64,000 nucleotides of DNA. It comes from Acanthococcus lagerstroemiae. Lineage: Eukaryota; Arthropoda; Insecta; Hemiptera; Eriococcidae. The notes under the pieces are model-generated. The model saw only the letters and a program-made list of their open reading frames with translations, was not told the DNA's origin and ran no database searches. The stretch spans positions 15,371,626 through 15,435,625 of the forward strand of contig CM063110.1 of NCBI GenBank assembly GCA_031841125.1, read 5' to 3'. This document shows, in pieces, positions 11,416-21,571 of the stretch. Made by a program: the position numbers and the translations under genes. Position 1 is the stretch's first letter; each line of letters opens with the position of its first letter.

Positions 11416-11594
11416 CAGACATGGATCCACGGGGGGGACTCCCCCCTAAAACCAAAGAAAGGGGAAATATGTGGAGGAAGGGGGAAGAATCTGTACGGGA
11501 GAGAGGGCAGCAAACAAACCAACGAACCTTATAAAAAAAAATTTCGTCCTTCTACCATTTCCCTCCCTAAAATGGTCGTCTGGATCCGAGCCTG
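11416..11594. mobile_element. Possible MITE with GGATCC-containing ends
   Basis: The left end CAGACATGGATCCACGGGG and right end TCTGGATCCGAGCCTG are partly inverted (shared CAG..GGATCCA). Runs of G and C lie just inside. No clean target duplication is visible, so the call is tentative. Confidence 0.45.
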
Positions 11595-11733
11595 GGTACC
11601 ACTTTATTGCTTCTGTTCTCTGCCTTTCTGTGCGTGTGCATGTGTGTGTGTGTGGGGAGGGGTGTTGATAGATGAGTCGCCGTGTAGCACCTAGCCAGTG
11701 CTTGCTCGACAGTCTCATAAGCAACGCTACTCG

Positions 11734-12856
11734 TCGGGTCAGTGCGATTTGGAGTTATAACCGATTTTTCTCGAAAATTAGATAATTTAAAAAAAGTAAA
11801 GGTGCCATATCCAGCTCCTTTCAATAAATTTGGGCGAATAGGTGCTATATCCAATGTTGACAGTTTCAATACAGTAGAACGTCGTATATCAGCATGAATT
11901 AGACAGAGGGATCGTTATGCGGATAACGATTTTTGCGGATAAGCGAACATATATCATGTACAGTGATTATAAAAACGACACACTGATAAAAATCAAAAAC
12001 TTATTACAATAATAATCATAAAAATTTTAATTTTACAGCTCGTACTTAGCAATATTAATCACTATCATTATCTAGAAAGGTTACATCCCATACTCCTGGT
12101 AGTGTTGTCGATTTTGTTTATTTTATTCATTTTTCGTGCCCCGAGCAGGAATCAATTTTCTTTTTCAGTTCTTCATCAAATCCCTGGTAAAATGCTTAAT
12201 GCCGATAACATGCTCGCCCAGGTCATTGAGCTTGCTGATATTTTTCCATACAGCATCATGTTGATATTTATGGCGAGGCAAAAATTTGATAGTATACACA
12301 TATGATCAAAGGAATCATCACCGGGGGCCTTTGCGAACTTTGAGGATGAAATCACTACATAATTTTCCGCATGAATTTCATTGTTTAAACTATTGGGACA
12401 GTCACCGAGTGGTTTTCTTTTAAACAACAAGACAAATCAATTTTCACTTTCGGTTGAAATTCCACAATTTATGTTCAATAATATTAATCACTCAAAAAAT
12501 AACGAATTTACAATATTAATTATTTAACTACAGAAGTGAACTGACAAATGAATATCACTATTGAAGACCATTGTGGAGATATAGTAGAAAAGGTGACACA
12601 TTCAATCAATATTAATTTTATCAGAGCGAAAAGGTGACATACCCATTTTCTCTTTTTTTTTCTGAGAGAAGAGAATTTCAAATTTGGTGGGAATATAATA
12701 ATCTCACAGATAAAGGTTTGTAAAAAGACACACATCACAACACCTTGATGATCAGTTCTACTTTTGTCAGTAAACTCTTAATGAGAAAACTTCTTTTCCC
12801 TCTGTAGCAAAATAAGCTATTTTGGTGATAGCTCCAAATCGCATTAACCCGACGTA
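11734..12856. mobile_element. Decayed inverted-repeat element, possibly pogo/Tigger-like
   Basis: The left arm CGTCGGGTCAGTGCGATTTGG and its continuation AGTTATAACC (about 11734-11766) return inverted at about 12826-12856. Inside, ACAGTAGAACGTCGTATATC (11871) followed by repeated GCGGATAA phrases resembles pogo/Tigger terminal regions from general knowledge. No transposase frame survives. The class assignment is inference; the inverted arms are seen directly. Confidence 0.5.
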
Positions 12857-12859
12857 TTG

Positions 12860-13420
12860 GAATTTACGGAAATTCACGACTGTAGACAGCCTCAACTCTC
12901 ATTGTGCACAGTCATAGGGTCTTGATCTATTTACGGGTTACGGTTTCATGTTTGTGTTGTACAGATGAAAATGTTAATGCTTCTAAAAATTCAGTCGGAT
13001 AATTATAACAAATGCTGAACATAGTCACTGGAAATTGAAATTTCGGGGATAGGAGGCTGAAAATGGGCCGTGTGTGGTGCATAAATGAGTACGAAACTAT
13101 GTCTAAGTATATTGATGATGATAAGGTCATCAGCTAATTAATATTTGGAAAAGCTACATTTCCTGGAAAGAGATACTGTTGTAGTTTTTCATTGCTTTCA
13201 ACAGGGTTTATCTGTCGGAGTTTTCCGTCTCCTGAGTGCTTTTTGTTGCGATTTCAACTATACATACATATATAAACTCATAGAGTCTTTTTTTATTTTT
13301 TTACTTTTTACGCCTAAGCCTCCTCACTACGGCTAGGTATCACCCAAGAGGAGGCCACGTATATCATGGTCATGTTACATCAGATTACTCCAAGAAACAG
13401 AGCAAAAATAGTGGGGTCTG
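12860..13420. other. Unassigned DNA left of the nuclease element
   Basis: No gene or repeat family recognised. This is the left flank of the element at 13421-16104; it does not resemble the sequence beyond the right TIR. Confidence 0.45.
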
Positions 13421-13786
13421 CTGGAAAAAATTCTGAAGTTATTGCAACTTTTACAGGTTGTTCGGGGGTGCTGTGGGATGACTCTGTCAAGTTTTCCACC
13501 TCGAGGACCCTGTGCTAACTTGAGGAGGACTGAAAAACCTTAAAATTTTCGGACTTTCTTCGGTTTTTCGCACATAACTTCTAAACTAAGCGGTTTTCGA
13601 CCAAAACGTTCATCTTCAAAGTTTTAGAGCATTAAATTTTCTACGATTTTGTATGCATAAACTTTCTCCTAAGCCTAATATTAATCGAGATACAGCCGAT
13701 CAAAGTTAGAGAAATTTTCTCAAAATGGTAAAAATTGGCCAAAAATGAAGGTTTTAGCCCTCTATCAATTACCATCAGTTCTATAT
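13421..13786. repeat. Left terminal inverted repeat
   Basis: It runs from CTGGAAAAAATTCTGAAG through ACAGGTTGTTCG, GTGCTGTGGGAT and TTTTCCACCTCGAGGACC to GGTTTTAGCCCTCTATC. Each of these blocks is found inverted in 15737-16104. Confidence 0.9.
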
Positions 13787-13937
13787 CGGTAAGAATACGC
13801 GAGACCCATCTACTCCTCAACTTCCAAAAACCCAATACATCATGAATTATTCGCCACACAGAGCTATGAAAGCAATCTGACAATTGCAATCGAAAACACA
13901 TTTCCCGCGTTGACATTCTTCGATCTTTTTCCAACAG

Positions 13938-15444
13938 ATCGGGTATCTGTTGAAAAGCAGTAAATCGAAGCTGTATGATGCATTCCTTCCCATCGCGGGT
14001 GAAGTAGACTTCGGCGCCAGAAAATGCAATGTCATTGATGGAGGGTTCCTGCTACTTAGGGTGGTTTAGACGAAGTCAAGTGAAGCAACATTCCAGGTAA
14101 TCTGCCAAAACTACGTGGACTACATCATAAGACACTTCGGGAGCAATGCCATAGTGGTTTTTGATGGTTATCCTAGTGGGATAAGCTACCAAAGCACCAA
14201 GGCAGTAGAACGTTATCGGCATTCCTTGCTGAACCCCTCTACTAAGTTTGTGTTCTTCAAGACCACCTCAGTTAGCACCATCACGCAGGCAAAATTTCTC
14301 TTCAACGACAAAAACAAGATGAATTTCATAACGATGCTGAAGGGTGAACTGGAAGCCAAGGGGATTCAAGTCAAGCAGGCAGTAGAAGATGCTGATGTGC
14401 TGATCGTACAGACTGCTGTTTCAGTTGTCGAGGAGTACGACAGTGTCGTCATTACAGGGGAGGACATTGATCATCTGGTGCTGCTGAATGCTTTGGGGTT
14501 TTCAAAGAAAAACGTCTACTTCCAGAAGAGTAGGAAGGGTAACACCCCAACCGTCCTTTATTCTTCCCACTCTTTCAAACACGGGCCGCAGGACATACTC
14601 TTCCTGCACGCGATAAGTGGGTGTGACACCACTTCAGCACCCTTTGGAATTGAGAAGAAGAAGGTGATACAGACGTATCAGAAGAACCCCGGCCTCTCCA
14701 AGATGTTGGAGATTTTCAAGGACTCTAAGACAGCTCCAGCTCAAATTGCTGACGTTGAAGAGAAGTTCTTGGTGAAACTGTCTGGAGGGAACATTGAACG
14801 TGACAACCTCGATGACCTGAGATACCGCATTTTCAACACTGTTGTGGTAAAGCCGAAATGCCAAGTTGCCAGACTGCCACCAACCAGAGATGCCGTTAAG
14901 TACCATTCATTCAGGACTTACCAACAAGTCCAGACGTGGATGGGAGGAAGCCAAGAGGTCAACGAGAAGTTGCCATCTGCTTGGAGATGGAAGATTACCA
15001 AACAAGGTGGGTATTATTATGCTCATCATTTTGAAGCAGTACATTTTTCATTCTTAAAACCCCCTCATTATTATTCACTCTTGTGACAAAGTCACCAGTG
15101 TTAATTGAGTGATTCATAAGTTCACAGGTGTGGTTTCCATCACCACAACATTGGATGCTGCCCCAGAACAGCTGCTCCGCATCGTCAGCTGCAAGTGCAC
15201 AACTGGTTGCGCCACCGCTGGCTGCAGCTGTAAAAAGGCTGGTCTGTTGTGCTCCGCAGTATGCAAGCACTGCGTGGGCACAGCATGCGAAAACAGCCCT
15301 CAGTCTGACACCAACGAAGTTGATACTGACGATGAGAGTGAGGAAAATCTCCCACTTACTCCTGCACCAGACATGTCCATGGACCCCAACAACATTGATG
15401 ACGACGCAGCCCCCAAGCGCTCCAAATTGTTGGTGGCCTCATGA
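13938..15444 (+). pseudogene. FEN1/XPG-like (PIN-fold) nuclease with C-terminal CXC domain, interrupted
   Basis: Exon 1 (13938-15006) and exon 2 (15128-15444) join in frame through a 121-bp GT..AG intron. In order: NVIDGG (14028-14045) matches the first catalytic Asp region of FEN1; VVFDGYP (14154-14174) matches the VFDG motif; EDAD (14385-14396) matches the acidic pair motif; GEDID (14457-14471) matches the DxD motif; SGCDTTS (14616-14636) matches the GCD motif. Spacing VFDG to EDAD is 75 residues, and GEDID to GCD is 52, close to FEN1. Exon 2 encodes nine cysteines as CKC-x3-C-x4-C-x-C-x5-GLLC-x3-C-x2-C-x4-C, a CXC/tesmin-like metal-binding domain, then an acidic tail and stop. TAG at 14067 breaks exon 1, just after RVV. 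A splice acceptor TTTTTCCAACAG precedes 13938. Alternatively, an open segment at 13793-13960 in another frame is the shifted N-terminal part. The protein probably acts on DNA; its substrate is unknown. Confidence 0.8.
15007..15127 (+). other. Intron of the nuclease-CXC gene
   Basis: The donor is AAG|GTGGGT at 15007 and the acceptor is TTCACAG ending at 15127. Splicing joins G of exon 1 with GT of exon 2, giving a Gly codon and keeping the frame from WRWKITKQ into VVSITTTLDAAPEQLLR. The second exon begins the segment that precedes the cysteine-rich domain throughout this family. Confidence 0.8.
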
Positions 15445-15504
15445 AGTTTTTATACATTGTATAATTACTTGTATTATTGTACATACTACCATTATTCTTA
15501 TATC

Positions 15505-15510
15505 AATAAA
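15505..15510 (+). promoter_or_regulatory. Polyadenylation signal
   Basis: AATAAA lies 61 bases after the TGA stop of the nuclease-CXC gene and before the right TIR, so the transcription unit ends within the element. Confidence 0.65.
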
Positions 15511-15736
15511 TTATAGTCTTTAATTAATTCTTGGTTATTATTCATTGATTTCAACTACCTGATCTATGTTTACTGAGGTTCAAGATTATGGGTTGACATA
15601 AATTTACAGTAGGGTCATGACCTGCCACTATAACACTGAAATAACCACGCTTCACAAAAACAGGCACTTGGTCAGCTGACCTCCCCCCCCCCGTGTTCCA
15701 GCATGTCGGAATTGATGAATTATTACCATAATTACC

Positions 15737-16104
15737 ATATAACTGATGGTGATTGATAGTTAGAGGGCCAAAACCTTCGTTTTTAGCCAATTTTTGCCAT
15801 TTTGAGAAAATTCCTTTAACTTTGATCGGCTGTATCTCGGTTAATATTAGGTTTAGGAGAAAGTTTATGCATACAAAATAGTAGCAAATTTAATTCTCTA
15901 CGACTTTGAAAATAAACGTTTTGTTCAAAAACTACTTAGTTTAGAAATTATGAGCGAAAAACTGAAGGAAGTCCGCAAATTTTGGGGGTTTTCAGCCCTT
16001 CCCAAGTTAGCACAGGGTCCTCGAGGTGGAAAACTAGACGGCGTTATCCCACAGCACCCTCGAACAACCTGTAAAAGTTTCATTAACTTCGGAATTTTTT
16101 CCAG
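15737..16104. repeat. Right terminal inverted repeat
   Basis: This is the inverse of 13421-13786. It runs from ATATAACTGATGGT through TGATCGGCTGTATCTCGGTT and GGTCCTCGAGGTGGAAAA to TTCGGAATTTTTTCCAG. The two arms differ by scattered substitutions and small indels. Confidence 0.9.
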
Positions 16105-16118
16105 GTACAATGTATATG

Positions 16119-16580
16119 AGGTCTGGTTGGCCGAGTGGATAGCGCGTTGGTCTCAGAATCCAGGGTTGCCACTTTTTTCAGGATTGGTTTTCCCTGACTT
16201 TTCCCAGTTTTCCAGGCCAACTTTTCCAATTTTCCCTGACTTTTTTACAGGATTCCGAGAAAGCCCAGAGGGAGGAGAGTCACAGAAATTTTTTACAATA
16301 CAGATTTTTAAAAAATCGCTATCGAGAAGAAGAAGGTACAGATGTAATTTATGTAATATTTTTCAATATTAGAAATACTCAAAGAAAGTTGAGTCCATTC
16401 CAACAGATAAAAAAAGTTTACTCCGATAAAATACGAACTCGTTTGTTATTTTCAGAAAATTTCCCTGACTTAAATGAAAATTCCCTGACTTTTCCCTGAC
16501 TGACCAAATTCCCTGACTTTTCCCGGTTTTCCAGAAAGTGGCAACCCTGGAATCTGGAGGGCCACCAAATCTCAATAGAA
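16119..16580 (+). repeat. tRNA-derived sequence split by an insertion
   Basis: The left part (16119-16160) reads like the first half of a leucine/serine-type tRNA, with a perfect A box TGGCCGAGTGG and an anticodon-arm-like TTGGTCTCAGAATC. The right part (from 16550) continues GAATCTGGAGGGCCACCAAATCTC, where CCAAATCTC may be a decayed B box. The acceptor stem cannot be closed, so I call it a tRNA-derived SINE head or tRNA relic, not a working tRNA gene. Confidence 0.5.
16161..16549. mobile_element. CAGGGTTGCCAC-ended element with 5-bp TSD
   Basis: The ends CAGGGTTGCCACTTTTTT and AAAGTGGCAACCCTG are inverted. GAATC lies on both sides (16156-16160 and 16550-16554). CCCTGACTTTTCCC phrases are repeated near both ends. 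There is no coding capacity. Its 5-bp duplication and CAGGG ends are like those of the element at 5684-6343, though the sequence differs. Confidence 0.85.
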
Positions 16581-16970
16581 TGTGAAGAAGTTCAAATCTA
16601 AAACAATCTCGGAAAGTCCAAGAACAAAAAAATCAGGCGCCCAGAGGGGGCAAAATGTTGTGGTCACCTCCTCCTAATAAGGATACCGAACTTTTTTTTA
16701 GCCTAAAACCTTATCAGAGTTCATACGAAGACATCCAGAGAATACGAACCCCTTCAGCTTTAATGGTTCACCTGCCAACCTCGAACAACCAAAAAACAAA
16801 CAAACAAACAAACGTACGCACTTTTACACATATTTTAGAGATCATACGAATGAATTAATTCGCGTGGAAATTTTTCAAAGTCGATTAGAATCAATCAGAT
16901 TCGACCAGTTGTAAACGCAGCCGTATTCTTGTCACGGTAATTTTCTGAATACCGATTACGGATACGATCT
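16580..16970. other. Unassigned DNA
   Basis: Nothing recognised apart from a short AAAC microsatellite near 16796-16812. Confidence 0.4.
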
Positions 16971-17813
16971 TTATTCAGAGATCCTTGGCAATGAGTGAAA
17001 GAAAAAAAAAGAAGAAAAAAAAACGTATACTAGGCGACACCGCCGAGCAGTTCCCGCGAATGAAAATTTTTTTACGCATTCTTCGGTCTCTCGAGGCACT
17101 CGGAGTACGCGTTTCTTACACTTTAACAAATTGAAATTACGAGTAATTGCTTTTTCAAAGTATGCGCCGCATTTAAGACCACGTGCACGCGAGTGCTTAT
17201 GAAAGCAAAGCCTATACATCAGAAGGTCGTATATTAAAACAAAACGAGATTTCGAGTGTACGCCCAGAAACACAATAAATTTGCGCGGAGCTCGAAACAA
17301 AATTAGGACCGTCACAATTTCCAGATTTGGCGACGACGTGCACCCCGTCCTGAGATGACGGGTAAGTTGATCTCGGAATGCTGAGCTCCAGCTAGCTCTG
17401 TACGCATATTTTGAACGAGAATTATGCGGGGAAAAAACATACTTTACACTCCTCTGCTGCCATGTGCCCTTGATGTGCGCCTCGCTGAGGCACAAAAACT
17501 GGGAATTGGAATTAGCAACCATAATATTTTTTGCCGCGTTATTATGAACTCGCGGACAAATATTCGCCGAATACGCGTGCAAATAATGTAAATGAGAGAT
17601 TAATTTCGAGCGACCTCCCCGGCTTGTCATACCAAATTGTGACGCTGGAATCCGCGAAACTAAATAAAAAAAACACGAAGTTCGGGCCGAAAGCTCCCCC
17701 TCCCCATCTAAACGGTCGTAATTAATTAGCGATAATCCATCGCTGTATAGTTTACACGTTCGTATCTTAGTGAAACTGATCAATGAGTGACGTTTTGTTA
17801 ACCGTTTTATCAA
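16971..17813 (-). other. Long open frame without recognisable domain
   Basis: An open frame of 280 codons lies on the minus strand in a CpG-containing segment with no repeats. The translation is rich in Arg, Ser and Phe, ends in a poly-Phe/Ser stretch from an A-rich tract, and shows no signal peptide, domain or catalytic motif. The low stop frequency may simply reflect local composition. I do not claim a gene; it could include an exon of an unknown protein. Confidence 0.2.
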
Positions 17814-18740
17814 AGGCGAGCTTAATTATGGGTTCAGATTATAGCTTCCAAGTTCGCGTTCGAATCTTCCTTGTTTTTTGTAAGACTAATTCCGACATTC
17901 CGAGCGATGGTTAATTACCTCCCACGTCACCTGCGTTGCAATAAAGACGAGGTAAAGTTTCTTCTCCACGATTTTACATAATACATGTGCAGTAGTTGTT
18001 ACTAAACATGTACAAATGTGTTGTTGCGTCAACACGGCGCATATTTACCCACAATATTATAATTTTTCCATGTAAATAATGCGCGTAGAAACGATCTCGC
18101 GGAATGGTACACGGACAGAGCAGACAGAGAGTCAAGGTCTCGCCAGAAAAACCTGGGCAGATCGAAGCTCTTTCTTTTCAAAGACAAGAAATGGCAAATC
18201 CAGCGTAAGGATGAGTTCGTGAACTAGTGATAAGGAGCGCAGATGTCTGCCAACGGCGAATCCAGGGAGCCATTTTGAAAGGGGCAATTCGAAATATGTA
18301 ATAGAATTGTTGTCGTTTTATCAAACTCTCTCTGGATCATTTTCTTGTCTTCAGGGTGAAGCAAACTACAGTAGCCTCCTAATTATCCACCATCGATTCA
18401 TTTTCCCTCCGGATTATCCGCCTAACTAAGAGCGAATGATCCGAAATCTTACTAAAATCACAACTTTAGTCCTTAGGACAACTGATGATAATGATGATGA
18501 ACTGGTAGGAGAAGCGTCAATACGTATAGATTATGACGATGTATTTGAGCGCTGGAAAAGTCGCTAGTGTTTCCAAAAGAACAACAGTCAGCGATCACTG
18601 CTCAAGATATCATGAAATTCAGAAAGTGGATAAATTATATCGTTGAAGAGTGACTTATCATTAAGGAGCAAAACAAAAATTACAGATTTTTTAAAGAAAT
18701 AACTTTTCTTTTTAGCTTGCGACAAATGTAAGACAGACAT
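17814..18740. other. Apparently single-copy DNA
   Basis: CpG-containing sequence without repeats, coding motifs or RNA signatures that I can see. Together with 16860-17813 it is the longest repeat-free block in the left half of the window and a candidate for host regulatory or intronic DNA. Confidence 0.4.
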
Positions 18741-19470
18741 TGAGGCATAAAGAAATAAATATTCGAAATATTCAGAGGCAGATTAGCTACCTTCGTCTTC
18801 ATTACTGATAAGACATAAAGGCGGATGTGAAACTTGTCTATCAATTGCTGATAAGACATAACGAGAACGACATAGGTATAAATTAAGTATGAGACATACC
18901 AGGTAACAAATATAAATATTACTGATGGCTACCTTCTTCTTACCTACTCATAAGGCATTAAAAAAACCTGAAATTCTCCTTCCCTGCTGATAAGACACAA
19001 ACCCAACATGAGATTTGTCTATATATTGCTGATAAGACATGAAGGTAGACACAAGGCTTGCCTACTGATTGCTGATAAGACATAACAGCATATAAACAGA
19101 TTAAGATAGACATGAGACTTGAAGCGTACCTTCTTCCCTACTGAGGAGACATTAAGAAAGCCTGAATTTCTACTTCCTACTGATAAGACATAAAGATCAA
19201 CATGCGATTTGTCTACATATTACTGATGAGATATCAAGAAAGAAAATCAAAAAATTCAGGGGCAGATTAGCTACCTCCGCCTTTATTACTGATAAAACAT
19301 AAAGGCAGACATGACACTTGTCTATCAATTGCTGATAGGACATGACAACATAAGAACAGATACTAGAGAGATATGAGACTTAATACGTATCCAATACAAA
19401 AATTATTGATGGCTACCTTCATCTTCCCAACTAATGAGACATTAAGAAAACCTGAAATTCTCTTTCTCGG
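18741..19470. repeat. Decayed array based on TTGCTGATAAGACATAA
   Basis: Phrases such as ATTGCTGATAAGACATAA, GACATGAGACTTGTCTAT and CAGGGGCAGATTAGCTACC recur at irregular spacing. The CAGGGGCAGAT.AGCTAC phrase is also found next to the Helitron 5' end at 33246 and inside the Helitron at 45760-48111, so the array is probably internal DNA of that Helitron family. Confidence 0.7.
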
Positions 19471-19912
19471 TAATGTCTTGTAAGCATGCGCACTTAGTTT
19501 TTGAAGAGCTATAACTCTAGTTGTAATTAATATTTTGGCTTGAAAATTGCACCATAGGTAGGGAAAACTGTACTATACAGGCTACTGAAAATAAAAAAAT
19601 TCTGGTTGAAGGATAAGTATCCGTGCTAGAATGAATTTGGTGGAAAAAGTCAAAGGCGCACACTTATAAGCCTAAGGTTTATAAGTGTGCGCTTTGAGTC
19701 CTCGTGCGCATAAGAAAAAAAAAATCGAAAAATTAATTAATTAAAACAGTCATTTGAGACATGATTTACACGTGCATTTCTTCTGGTATCGATTTACACC
19801 AGCGCCAAGGGTATGTGCCCATTTTCCACATGATCGGTTCATGCATTGAATCCACGTCTCTTTAGATTGAGAATTTGAATAAAGTTCATAGCAGTACAAG
19901 CAAGCTGCCAAA
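19471..19912. other. Unassigned DNA
   Basis: Contains a short inverted pair (AAAGGCGCACACTTATAA / TTATAAGTGTGCGCTTTG, about 19650-19697). A minus-strand ORF at 19750-19983 has scattered cysteines (CYCYELY, CMNRSCGKW) that faintly resemble a zinc-finger end of a mobile-element protein, but it runs into the MITE at 19913 and is not convincing. Confidence 0.35.
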
Positions 19913-20156
19913 CAAGGACGTACCGAAGAGTTTTTCCGGGGGCCCGGGGGGGGGATGTGAAAGTCCCAACTGATACAACTCAAAATTCCATGGTATCAAA
20001 GCAAAGAAAAAAAAATGAAAAACCTATTGACTTGTTGAATTTTTCCAACTCTACCGAAATTTCCCAACTCCACCTGACTGAAATGGTAAATTTTCTTAAC
20101 TACTGAGTAAAAAATTTCCTACGGTGGGGGAAGCTCCCCCTATCGGTACGTCCCTG
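19913..20156. mobile_element. hAT-type MITE, 244 bp, with perfect 8-bp TSD
   Basis: The ends CAAGGACGTACCGA and TCGGTACGTCCCTG are inverted repeats. CTGCCAAA flanks both sides exactly (19905-19912 and 20157-20164). G- and C-rich runs lie just inside each end. No ORF. Confidence 0.92.
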
Positions 20157-20159
20157 CTG

Positions 20160-20860
20160 CCAAATCATCGTCATCGTTAATATCTAAGATCCTTATCAGA
20201 TTCTTTGTTATTTGAGTGATGCGATGATCTCCAGACTTTTTCGTTGTTTCACTAAATAGTTTTCTTTATTTTCTTTTCTTTCATAGGATTTACATTTTTC
20301 TTCATTTTACATTCCTTTTTCGTTCTTATTACATTTTTGGGGGGCGGAGGAGGGAAGGGTTCAAGTTTCAAAAAATACTTTTCCCCCTCTTTTTCCAGTT
20401 CTCAGTTTATTGTACGAAAAAAATTAATTTCGAGGGTGACTGAGTTAGAGAAAAAGGCGTATCTATTAACCACGCCACTCCCCTTAACTCATTTGGCGAA
20501 GATGATTTCCTATTTTCTTTCAACGTTGTTCGAAAAGTTTCTATCACAGCGTCAATAACGCGTATTAAAACTTATTGCAATGGATTCCTGAGTTAATTTT
20601 ACATGTTGTGTCGAATATTTATTTGAAAATAAGAACTTACATTTTGATCGCACTATCGCTTACGAATTCGTTTCTCAAAATTGTTACACAGTCACAAAAA
20701 AACACGATTTTCACATGGAAGGTGTTTATGTACCAGGTTGCTTTTTTTTATCGTACATAGCTACTAAGTCAGTATTTATTCTGAGATAGTTGCCAGTGTT
20801 GCAACCTGCTCAGTTCACAAAATATGGCCGGTGCGCACACTTACAAGATGCGCACGTTTC
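20160..20860. other. Unassigned DNA
   Basis: AT-rich sequence without a recognised feature. Confidence 0.4.
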
Positions 20861-21571
20861 CAAGACATTAACCTACTGATAAGATATGCAAACCAATATG
20901 ACATTTGTGGATATTGTTGATAAGACATAAAAAATGAAATTCAAAAAAATCAGGGGTAGATCAGCGACTCTTGCCTTCATTACTAATAAGACACGAGACT
21001 TACTTATTGATTGCTGATAACACGTAATAGCATAGAAACAGATTAAGATAGACATGAGACTTAAAGCGTACCACCAGTAACTACCTTGAAGCCTGAAATT
21101 CCCTTTCCTTATTAATAAGACATTAAGAAGCCTAAAATTCTCCTTCCCTACTGATAAGGCATAAAGACCAACGTGTGACGTTATAGGTACATGTATTGCT
21201 GATAAAACATAAATTCAAAAAATTCAGGGGCAGATCAGCTAACTTTTAAGACTTATAAAGTCAGACATGAGACCTGTCTATCAAGTGCTGGTAAGACAGA
21301 TACAAGATAGACATGAGACTTGAAGTGTACTTGTTATAAATATTACTGATGGCTACCTTCTCCAACCCTACTGTTAAGACAGTAAGAAAGCCCGAAATTC
21401 TTCTTCTTTACTGATGATAAATAATAACAGACATGAGACTTGTCAATAGATTGCTGATAAGACATGAAGACATAGAGACATAAAGAAGATAGACAAGCGA
21501 TTTAGGACGTACACGATATAAATACCTATTATTGACAGCTACCTTCTCCTTTACTGATAAGACATAGAGTA
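20861..21571. repeat. Decayed TGATAAGACATAA array, second block
   Basis: Same phrases as 18741-19470 (CTGATAAGACATAAA, GACATGAGACTTGTC, CAGGGGCAGATCAGCTA). The array resumes after the MITE at 21572-22138 as TACCTACTGATAGACG, so the insertion is younger than the array. Confidence 0.7.

Larger units (their letters stand above)
13421..16104 (+). mobile_element. DNA element with 367-bp TIRs carrying a FEN1-like nuclease/CXC gene
   Basis: Two long inverted arms, 13421-13786 and 15737-16104, match each other at most positions over their whole length. They start CTGGAAAAAATTC and end near ACCATCAGTTATAT. Between them lies one plus-strand gene with its own intron and poly(A) signal, and nothing else. 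The arms meet no tandem copies, and no transposase with a DDE triad, Rep/helicase or recombinase is seen. No target duplication is convincing: the bases outside are ..GTCTG at the left and GTACA.. at the right. The arms have drifted from each other and the gene has a stop, so the insertion is old. The gene family is known from many invertebrate genomes; its enclosure by long TIRs is what I read here. Confidence 0.85.
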
